NCBI RefSeq assembly: GCF_003352005.1
Contig: NZ_CP024848.1
Coordinates: forward strand, 3,481,001-3,545,000
Direction: 5' to 3'
DNA length: 64,000 nucleotides
Source: Oceanobacillus zhaokaii
GTDB lineage: Bacteria > Bacillota > Bacilli > Bacillales > Amphibacillaceae
In this document: positions 35,529 to 42,823 of the stretch, piece after piece
How the letters are laid out: each line of letters opens with the position of its first letter
How positions within the stretch are numbered: position 1 is the first letter of the stretch
The notes under the pieces: generated by a model
What the model saw: the letters and a program-made list of their open reading frames with translations, nothing else
What the model was told of the DNA's origin: nothing
The model's database searches: none
Program-made: the position numbers and the translations under genes

Positions 35529-35887
35529 TAAACTGCGAACTAGCTTAGAGTGAGGAATACTCACAGGCGAGTCGCTCCAGAAATACACTACGCTTTCCGT
35601 GGGGGCTAGTGAGCCTCCTCGTGCTGTCGCACTTCGCAGTCTCACCTAGGCCTTTCCTCCCGCAGGAGTCTCCGTGTATTTCTTCCGCTGGGATTGTTCA
35701 ATCGTTATAGTTTTATAACTATAATATATGATTAGAAGACGATTCCTCCATTATGACCGTTAATCTTACGGACGGAATGCATCTTGAAAATAAAGAACAA
35801 TTTTCTAATGAAGAAGCAATTGAAGCCTTGCCACCTAAAATGACTGTCCATGCGCTACAAACAACATTACACCTTTGGCAGTTAATC
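35529..35887 (+). repeat. MITE-like repeat, copy A
   Basis: The left end has TAAACTGCGAACTA and the right end has GGCAGTTAA, the inverted form of the same terminal sequence. The interior has the family core: GTCGCTCC, AAATACACT, CTTTCCG, GTGAGCC, then CTTCCTCCCGCAGGAGTC. It shares this core with copies at 46619, 57500 and 59989. The right half is diverged from the other copies. It fills most of the 35495-36023 gap. Confidence 0.7.
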
Positions 35888-35982
35888 TAAATAGCATCAA
35901 ACTATACTAAAATGAATTCTATCTAAAAATTAGCGCAAGTTCGCGTATCTATACCCCTCTACTTATCATATGAAACGTTATG

Positions 35983-36016
35983 GAAAAAAACCCATCTTTA
36001 AATTGAAAGATGGGTT
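35983..36016 (-). terminator. Terminator of the S8 protease gene 36024-38429
   Basis: AACCCATCTTT pairs with AAAGATGGGTT around a short loop, followed by seven T on the minus strand. Confidence 0.9.
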
Positions 36017-36023
36017 CAGTTAA

Positions 36024-38429
36024 TTACTTGGCAAGCAATTGCTTTAGTTGATTTGCTTGTTCTGCTTTTATTGCAACGTTGCCTCCGAAAATTGTCAAGC
36101 GTTCTAGGGCTTGATTTTTAATATATGTCGATGTTATATCTGGTATTACTTTGTGCACTAGTAATATGGCACTATTATTTTTGGCTGCTAATACAGCTCC
36201 TGTTAATGCATCTGCGTAGTTTTTACCTGTTGCTACATACATATGTTTATTATTGATTCCGAAATACTTTGCTATTTCAATATTTGTATCATAGCGGCTT
36301 TGTCCACTTATTCTAATTGGATTAGGAAGCTGATTCATAATTGATTCGTTCACCGCTAATGGACCACCAACAACTATCGTTTCCTTTGCCTTTAGCTTGT
36401 TTATTGAAGCTTTTGTGCCTGCAGGCAGTTTTGTGCTTTCTGTTAGCAAGATAGGTATGCCTTCATTTGCTGCATAGGATGCAATTGACAAAGCATCTGG
36501 GAAGTCATAGCCATTTGCAATTACTACCTTTTTTGAACCATTAGGCGAAACCTCTGAGGCGATTAATGCAGCGGTATCTGTTCTTGAATGTCCAGAAATA
36601 CGGCGTACTTTAATGCCCGCCTTTTCCAGCTCAGCTGCAACAGCCTTTTTGATCGCAATATCCCCACCTAAAATAATGACATTCGATGCACGCAGTCGCT
36701 TAATTTCACGCAATGTTGGTCCATATAATTTATTACTATGTGTTAATAGCACAGGTGCATCTAATTTGGATGCTAATGGTACACCAGAAAGTGCATCTGC
36801 AAAATTGTCTCCTCGCGTTAAAATAACTGTATTAGCAGTATTCCAGCCAACTCTGCTTACTTCGATTGCTGTATCATACCTTGAGTAACCAGCTATTCTT
36901 GTTACTGGCTCTTTCCCAGCAGCAAGCGCTGCTGTTACTGCTGGCATTGCTTGTACTAATCCATATCCATATCCATTATTTGGATGTTTTGGATACTTTT
37001 TATCTGTTAAAGGTTTTGCTGTTTTAGTTAGAATTTCGATCATTTGATCAATAGATAAATCGGGAGCTGCCTGATATAATAGGGCAACTACTCCGGCTAC
37101 TGCTGGTGCGGCCATTGAGGTTCCGTTGTCATTCCCATATTTTCCACCCGGTAAAGCGGAGCGGATACCGACACCAGGGGCTGTCACATCTGGTTTTATC
37201 TTCTTATACGGAGACGGCCCTAATAAAGAAAAAGATGCTAGATTATTATTCTGATCCGTTGCACCAACAGCAAATGATTCTGGATAGTTTGCAGGAACAT
37301 TAACAGATCCCGGCCCACCAGGGTTATCCCAAGTAGTATTCCCAGCGGCAAACACAGGGAATATTCCAGCTGCCTTCCAAGCTCTCACTACATCACGATA
37401 CCATTCATCTAGATCTCTCCCGCCTCCCCAAGAATTATTCACAATATCAGGAGCAAGATCAGGTCTTTCATTTCCGGCTTCATCCGTTGGTGCTAATATC
37501 CATTGGGCTGCCTCTAGCAAATCTGCATCCGTTGCTGAGCCGTCATCGCCAAAAGCCTTAACCGCTATCCATTTAGCTCCCGGAGCAACTCCGATTTTAT
37601 TGGTCCCGTTCGGCTCACTGCCGACTATTGTTCCAGTTACATGGGTACCATGGCCGTGTGGATCGTAAGGTACTTTACTTCCTTCTACAGCATTAAACCA
37701 ACTATATTGATGATTTACTTTACCTGTTTTAGCATTATATCCACGATACTTTTCTTTTAGTGCAGGATGCTTCCAGTCTACACCCGAGTCAATTGTGGCA
37801 ACTACGACACCTGTTCCATTGAAACCACTGCTCCATGCCTCTGGAGCACCTACACGGTCAATGTTCCACTCGATATTTTGTGCAGCATTTTGCACACTTA
37901 CATTTCCTGCACTTTTTGTCGTCTCATGCAAAAAACGTGTTTCATTTGCAAGAACCTTTTCAACCTCAGAAAACGTGCTTACTTCTTCCGCTACCTCTTT
38001 CGTAGCTGTCACGACGATCCCATTAATAATGTAATAGGGTTTGATATTTGTAGCATTACCCAAATCCTCTTGTTCTTTAAGATAACTAAGTAAGTCCTGT
38101 TGCTCCTGTTCTGACGTATGTTTTAAAGCTGTAATAACTGCTTTATGCTGGTTTAATTCTATTTCTTGCAAACTAGCACGTGATTGCTCTGCCTTCGCTC
38201 TTGCAGATTCAGCAGCAACTTCTGTATCTGTTTGCTCCTTTAATTTAATAATAAAGGTTAATTTTTCTTCATCAGATGAAAATTCGTTTAAAAATTGTGC
38301 TGATATTTTTTCTTGATTATCAGCTCTATGTACAGACCCATTTGCTAAAGCTAGACTAGGATTCAGCATTGAAAGGATCATAATTAAAACTAGTATTATG
38401 TATGATAGATTTTGTTTCTTTTTCTTCAT
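36024..38429 (-). CDS. Bacillopeptidase F-like S8 serine protease with three CWB2 repeats
   Basis: An 801-residue secreted protease with signal peptide 1-29 and a propeptide rich in Glu, Gln and Lys helices (about 40-180). The catalytic domain starts with IEWNIDRVGAPEAW, as in bacillopeptidase F. Triad: Asp in TIDSGVDWKHP (about 212), His in HGHGTHVTG (about 260), Ser in GTSMAAPA (about 437). Residues about 512-801 are three CWB2 repeats (RIAGYSRYDT at the start). It has the same architecture as the next gene at 38555 and is closely similar along its whole length, so the two arose by tandem duplication. Ribosome binding site AGGGGTG. Confidence 0.9.
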   Translation of the reverse strand: MKKKKQNLSYIILVLIMILSMLNPSLALANGSVHRADNQEKISAQFLNEFSSDEEKLTFIIKLKEQTDTEVAAESARAKAEQSRASLQEIELNQHKAVITALKHTSEQEQQDLLSYLKEQEDLGNATNIKPYYIINGIVVTATKEVAEEVSTFSEVEKVLANETRFLHETTKSAGNVSVQNAAQNIEWNIDRVGAPEAWSSGFNGTGVVVATIDSGVDWKHPALKEKYRGYNAKTGKVNHQYSWFNAVEGSKVPYDPHGHGTHVTGTIVGSEPNGTNKIGVAPGAKWIAVKAFGDDGSATDADLLEAAQWILAPTDEAGNERPDLAPDIVNNSWGGGRDLDEWYRDVVRAWKAAGIFPVFAAGNTTWDNPGGPGSVNVPANYPESFAVGATDQNNNLASFSLLGPSPYKKIKPDVTAPGVGIRSALPGGKYGNDNGTSMAAPAVAGVVALLYQAAPDLSIDQMIEILTKTAKPLTDKKYPKHPNNGYGYGLVQAMPAVTAALAAGKEPVTRIAGYSRYDTAIEVSRVGWNTANTVILTRGDNFADALSGVPLASKLDAPVLLTHSNKLYGPTLREIKRLRASNVIILGGDIAIKKAVAAELEKAGIKVRRISGHSRTDTAALIASEVSPNGSKKVVIANGYDFPDALSIASYAANEGIPILLTESTKLPAGTKASINKLKAKETIVVGGPLAVNESIMNQLPNPIRISGQSRYDTNIEIAKYFGINNKHMYVATGKNYADALTGAVLAAKNNSAILLVHKVIPDITSTYIKNQALERLTIFGGNVAIKAEQANQLKQLLAK

Positions 38430-38509
38430 TATATCACCCCTACCCTTGTTTCATCATAGCATAATTTCAAGCTTTTGAGCATAAATTTCCTTATCTTATG
38501 GGATAAAAA

Positions 38510-38540
38510 TAGAGCCTATCTCCATAAGGAAATAGGCTCT
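38510..38540 (-). terminator. Terminator of the S8 protease gene 38555-40966
   Basis: AGAGCCTAT pairs with ATAGGCTCT, with an inner TCC/GGA pairing. The minus strand continues with ATTTTTATCC. Confidence 0.75.
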
Positions 38541-38554
38541 ATCCTCTTAATATA

Positions 38555-40966
38555 CTATTGATTAAGAATAGCTTCTAGCGCTTCTTTAACTGCATCGCTT
38601 ATTGCTACTGGTCCACCGAAGATCGTTAAATCTTCAAGTTCTTTTCCTGATAGATACGTATTAATATTTTCTGGTACGATATTTCGTACTAATACTAATC
38701 CTTTTCCTTCTTTAGCTGCAAGTACTGCACCAGTTAATGCATCTGCATAATCAGTACCAGTTGCTACATATAGAGAATCAACGTCTTCCCCAAGATTTTC
38801 TAAAATAGCAATGTTAGTGCCATAACGGTCACGACCATCTAAACGCTCTGCATTTGGAAGCTGTGCTTCTACTTCCTCAGATACAACTAATGGTCCACCA
38901 ACAACTAATGAATCAGTAACGCCAAGATCTGTTAGAGCATTAGCAGTTGCTTCTGGAATACTAGAATCCTTTGTTAAAAGAATTGGAACTCCAGCTTGTG
39001 CTGCAAATGAACCGATTGTTAATGCATCCGGGAATTTATGGCTGTTTGCAATAACAACTTCTTCAGACTTACCATCTGTAAGTTCGTTAGCAATTTCTAC
39101 TGCTGTGTCAAATCTTGATTGTCCTTGAATACGACTTACAGTATAACCTGCATTTTCAAGTGTTTTTTCTGCTTTTTCACTAACTGCAATTGGACCACCA
39201 AGAACATATACATCTTCTGCACCTAGTCGCTCAATTTCAGCTAATGTTGAATCTAACATGCGATCACTGCGAGTTAATAAGATTGGTGTATCCCAAGCAT
39301 ATGCTAATGGAACTCCTGCTAATGCGTCAGAGAAATCATCACCACGTGCAACGATAACTTTATCTACTGAATCATCTGCCCAACCTTTTTGACTAACTTC
39401 AATTGCAGTGTCATAACGGCTATGTCCAAATAGACGTTCAATTTCTTTTGCTGGTTCTTCCGGTTGTTCTGGTACTTCTGGCTCTTCAGGTTGTTCAGCA
39501 ATTGCATTGACTGCAGCAAGTGCGTCTACTAAACCATGACCAAATCCATTATTTGGCACTTCTGTGTATGTTTTATTTGTTAATGGTGTTGCTGTTTCTT
39601 TTAATACATTCTTCAATTCTTCTACTGTCGCATCTGGATTAGCTTGAAGCAGAAGTGCTGCTACACCAGATACTGCGGGTGCTGCCATTGATGTTCCGCT
39701 CATATAAGCATATCTGTCACCTGGGTATGCTGAAACAATTTCTACACCAGGAGCTGAAACATCTGGTTTTGTTTCTCCGTATGGTGAAGGTCCATTAGAT
39801 GAGAATGCTGCAAGTGCATCATTTCTATCCGTTGCCCCAACAGCAAAAGCTTCTGGGTAAAGTGCTGGAATTCCTACTGTTCCTTCATCTGTTTGACCAT
39901 CATTTCCTGCTGCAAATACTGAGAAAATGCCAGCATTATCCCAGACTCCAATTACATCACGGAAATATTCATCAACTTGCTCTGGTGTAGCTCCTGAAAT
40001 TCCCCATGAATTATTAACGATGTCTGGTGCATTAGCTGCATCTCCACCTGGTGCAAGCATCCACTCAGCTGCAGCAAGCATATCCTCTAAATATCCTGCA
40101 TTAGTAGAGTCTAGTGCTTTGGCAGCAATGAATTTTGCTCCTGGAGCGACACCAATTTCTAATCCATCTCCAGTTCCAACCATTGTTCCAGTAACATGTG
40201 TTCCATGTCCATGATCATCGTATGCTGCTTCTTGCCCATTTACAGCATCAAAGAAACTAGCTGAGTGATCAACATCTCCAGTTTCCGCATTATATCCACG
40301 GTAGTTATTGATTAATGAAGGATGATCCCATTGTGCACCAGAATCAATACTAGCAACAACTAGCCCTTCTCCATTAATTCCTTGCTCCCATACCTCTGGA
40401 GCATTTACACGGTAAATATTATAGAAATCTTCTTCTGCATTTTGAAGATTATTTGTTGATTCGCTTACTGGTTCATCCACTTTAATTTCTAAGTTAGGAA
40501 TAATACTTGAAACCTCATCATATGCTGCAATTTCTTCAGCGACTTCTTGTGTAGCTGTTACAACAATTGAATTCGTGATATGGAAAGATTTAACTTCCTC
40601 AACATCACTATTGTTGTTAAGTAATGCTTTCACGTTCGCTTGTGATTGATTTGCAGTTGCTTTTAATTCATTAATAACAGATTCACGTTGTGAAAGCTCT
40701 GCTTTTTCTGCTGACAAGTTAGCCTTATTAGCTTCTTCTTTAGCTTGACCTGCAACTTTAGCAGTATTTGCCTTGTCTTTAAAGTCTACAATAAAAGTAA
40801 CTTTTTCTTCATTTTCGAACTGTTCTACTAAACTACTTGATAATTTATTTATTGCAGTTGTATTTGCTTCTGCACTAATTGCTGCTGGAGCAAGTAATGA
40901 GAATACCATTAACAATACGGCAATAATACTAAACCCTTTTGTACGTGCCTTAGAATTCTTCCCCAT
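38555..40966 (-). CDS. Bacillopeptidase F-like S8 serine protease with three CWB2 repeats (paralog)
   Basis: An 803-residue secreted protease counted from the ATG at 40966, chosen because GAGGAGG is six bases upstream; the longer frame starts with a TTG inside that ribosome binding site. Signal peptide about 1-34, helical propeptide to about 170. Triad: Asp in SIDSGAQWDHP (about 205), His in HGHGTHVTG (about 253), Ser in GTSMAAPA (about 423). An acidic PEEPE linker leads to three CWB2 repeats (about 510-803). It is more acidic than its paralog at 36024. A structured leader RNA at 40985-41090 ends just before the ribosome binding site, so this copy may be regulated differently. Confidence 0.9.
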   Translation of the reverse strand: MGKNSKARTKGFSIIAVLLMVFSLLAPAAISAEANTTAINKLSSSLVEQFENEEKVTFIVDFKDKANTAKVAGQAKEEANKANLSAEKAELSQRESVINELKATANQSQANVKALLNNNSDVEEVKSFHITNSIVVTATQEVAEEIAAYDEVSSIIPNLEIKVDEPVSESTNNLQNAEEDFYNIYRVNAPEVWEQGINGEGLVVASIDSGAQWDHPSLINNYRGYNAETGDVDHSASFFDAVNGQEAAYDDHGHGTHVTGTMVGTGDGLEIGVAPGAKFIAAKALDSTNAGYLEDMLAAAEWMLAPGGDAANAPDIVNNSWGISGATPEQVDEYFRDVIGVWDNAGIFSVFAAGNDGQTDEGTVGIPALYPEAFAVGATDRNDALAAFSSNGPSPYGETKPDVSAPGVEIVSAYPGDRYAYMSGTSMAAPAVSGVAALLLQANPDATVEELKNVLKETATPLTNKTYTEVPNNGFGHGLVDALAAVNAIAEQPEEPEVPEQPEEPAKEIERLFGHSRYDTAIEVSQKGWADDSVDKVIVARGDDFSDALAGVPLAYAWDTPILLTRSDRMLDSTLAEIERLGAEDVYVLGGPIAVSEKAEKTLENAGYTVSRIQGQSRFDTAVEIANELTDGKSEEVVIANSHKFPDALTIGSFAAQAGVPILLTKDSSIPEATANALTDLGVTDSLVVGGPLVVSEEVEAQLPNAERLDGRDRYGTNIAILENLGEDVDSLYVATGTDYADALTGAVLAAKEGKGLVLVRNIVPENINTYLSGKELEDLTIFGGPVAISDAVKEALEAILNQ

Positions 40967-40984
40967 GAGATTCCTCCTCAAATT

Positions 40985-41090
40985 TTTGCTAGCATGAAAG
41001 TCCTAATATAAATTGCAACTATTCCCTTAGCCTGTTCTTTGAATGAACCAATTCACCCCCCGCGAGTATACGCATTTTCACGGTAGCAAA
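40985..41090 (-). promoter_or_regulatory. Structured mRNA leader of the S8 protease gene, possibly ydaO (c-di-AMP) riboswitch-like
   Basis: On the minus strand TTTGCTA at the 5' end pairs with TAGCAAA at the 3' end, closing about 106 bases. Inside are GCGGGGGGTGAATTGG and later AAGGG, resembling the GGGGUGAAU and UAGGG parts of the ydaO/yuaA c-di-AMP riboswitch. The expected ACAGCUAAC segment is missing; CATGCTAGC is only loosely similar. The closing stem ends five bases before GAGGAGG. Whether it is a degenerate member of that class, another riboswitch or chance is open. Confidence 0.35.
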
Positions 41091-41286
41091 GATAACTGTC
41101 TTGTTGCTATGTATCTAATTGTTTTTATATGTATGTATCTAAGTACCTAGCTAACTAGCTATATACCCTATTTAATTTCCTTTAAACCTATTTTTTTCAG
41201 CTTTTGAAATTCTTCTGCTATTTAGATTGCTAATGTTGTAATTTCTGAGAATTCTAGTGTCATGAAAGCTATGAATAGGAGGAAAT

Positions 41287-41334
41287 ATGTCAGTTCGTTC
41301 TCATTATATTGGAGGTAATTTTCCCAGTCAATGA
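41287..41334 (+). CDS. Possible 15-codon small ORF
   Basis: ATG preceded closely by AGGAGGAAAT opens a 15-codon frame (MSVRSHYIGGNFPSQ) whose TGA overlaps the ATG of the next frame at 41331. The strong ribosome binding site and the ATGA overlap are notable, but the coding content is too short to judge. It may be the start of a decayed gene. Confidence 0.25.
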   Translation: MSVRSHYIGGNFPSQ

Positions 41335-41438
41335 AATATTCAAAAAATAGTAGTTTGGCACTAACGGCATCAGTTGCTTTAGCACTATTTATTTCAATAC
41401 TGTGCTTTTCGTACCATCCAATATTTACCAGTAACTAA
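41331..41438 (+). CDS. Possible 35-codon signal-peptide-like ORF or gene remnant
   Basis: The frame begins MKYSKNSSLALTASVALALF, a sequence shaped like a Gram-positive signal peptide (lysines, then an alanine/leucine core), and stops after 35 codons. GGAGG lies 14 bases before it. It may be the truncated start of a former secreted-protein gene, or a small membrane peptide. It overlaps the 41287 frame by four bases. The rest of the 41091-41565 gap shows no supported feature. Confidence 0.3.
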   Translation: MKYSKNSSLALTASVALALFISILCFSYHPIFTSN

Positions 41439-41565
41439 GTAGGATGAAAATTACTGATTTTCGACTCCTTCAAAAAAACACCTCCTGACCTTTGAAAAAA
41501 AACCACAAGATTACCTTATTCATCATATTCGAGAAATAGAAGTATTTTTTTAATGAAATTAGGAA

Positions 41566-41613
41566 ATAAACGAGCTCCATCCACTAATGATTAATGGATG
41601 GAGCTCGTTTATT
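41566..41613 (-). terminator. Terminator of the tagO-like gene
   Basis: AAACGAGCTCCATCCA and TGGATGGAGCTCGTTT form a perfect 16-bp stem with an 11-base loop. It ends a few bases after the minus-strand stop codon. Confidence 0.85.
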
Positions 41614-41619
41614 TTGTTC

Positions 41620-42699
41620 TTATTTTCCCCGTTCGCGCACGCCAACAATTCTACGCATCCCATTTAATAATGGTTGCTTACCTTTTAACATGAGACCTGA
41701 CATCTCCGCCATAACCTGAAGGCCGATAACAACTATTCCTAAAATGATAAGCGATGTTAACAATGTCCCGCTGTTAAAAGTAATTGCCAAAACACCAAAA
41801 AAGAAACTAAAAGCATATATAATCAACACTGATGCTCTATGGCTAAATCCCATTTTTACTAATTGATAATGAATATGTTTTTTATCGGCTGTCGCTAGAC
41901 TTTGTCTGCTGATTGTCCTTCTGATAATTGCAAGTACGGTATCAAAAATTGGGACTGCAATTACTATGATCGGAATGATAAAGCTAAACAAGGCGACGTT
42001 TTTAAATAATCCAAGCATCGAGATAACTGCAATGGAATAGCCGAGGAATAATGCCCCTGTATCCCCCATAAATATCTTTGCAGGATAAAAGTTATGGTAA
42101 AGGAAACCAACACAGCTTCCAATTAATACGATGCATAAATATGCTACAACAATTCGATAGTCCATAACTGCCATTACTAGAATACTAGTTAAACCGATTG
42201 CAGACACTCCGGCAGCGAGACCATCCAGTCCATCAATGAAATTAATTGCATTCGAGGCCCCAACGATCCATATTATTGTTATTAGGTAACCTAGCTCTTC
42301 TAAATAGACTGTCCCAAAGAAAGGCATCGTTAACTTTTCAATAATCAAGCCCGAAGAGACAACGACTAGCGCCGCGGCTATTTGTCCGATTAGCTTATAG
42401 ATTGGTTTTAAATCAAATATATCATCTATCAATCCTGTTATTATCATAATGCATGCGCCGACAATGATTGCCGTCATTTGCGGATGCTCAGGCTGTAAAA
42501 ATAAAAATCCAGGTATAGCACCAATAAAGATAGCCAACCCACCTAAGCTTGCTTTCACACCATTATGTGTTTTTCTCTGATTATCCGGTTTATCTGTTGC
42601 ATTTATTTTAAAAGCAAATTTTTTAATTAATGGTGTTACAAGTAATGCGGTAAAGGCTGAAATCAGAAATGCAATAATTAATTCAGCAGTAATTGACAT
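41620..42699 (-). CDS. tagO: Undecaprenyl-phosphate GlcNAc-1-phosphate transferase (TagO/WecA-like)
   Basis: A 359-residue multi-span membrane enzyme that starts wall-polymer synthesis by moving GlcNAc-1-P from UDP-GlcNAc to undecaprenyl phosphate. About eleven hydrophobic segments are present. Motifs: DDIFD (92-96), NAINFIDGLDG (150-160), GDTGALFLG (212-220) and the WecA-type HIHYQL (275-280), which separates it from MraY. It is the last gene of the minus-strand glycan region, 124 bases after the lyase gene, and is closed by its own terminator. It should feed lipid-linked GlcNAc to the glycosyltransferases upstream. Confidence 0.9.
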   Translation of the reverse strand: MSITAELIIAFLISAFTALLVTPLIKKFAFKINATDKPDNQRKTHNGVKASLGGLAIFIGAIPGFLFLQPEHPQMTAIIVGACIMIITGLIDDIFDLKPIYKLIGQIAAALVVVSSGLIIEKLTMPFFGTVYLEELGYLITIIWIVGASNAINFIDGLDGLAAGVSAIGLTSILVMAVMDYRIVVAYLCIVLIGSCVGFLYHNFYPAKIFMGDTGALFLGYSIAVISMLGLFKNVALFSFIIPIIVIAVPIFDTVLAIIRRTISRQSLATADKKHIHYQLVKMGFSHRASVLIIYAFSFFFGVLAITFNSGTLLTSLIILGIVVIGLQVMAEMSGLMLKGKQPLLNGMRRIVGVRERGK

Positions 42700-42791
42700 T
42701 CTAACACCTACTTATTTGTTAATGATTCTAAGAGATTATATCATAGTTAGCTAGATTTTACATCTTAATCTAATAGTTGATAAGAAATAGC

Positions 42792-42820
42792 AAAAAAGCA
42801 GTGAATAAATCACCGCTTTT
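42792..42820 (-). terminator. Terminator of the heparinase-like lyase gene
   Basis: On the minus strand AAAAGCGGTGA pairs with TCACTGCTTTT (one mismatch), followed by further T. It separates the lyase gene from tagO. Confidence 0.7.
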
Positions 42821-42823
42821 ATA

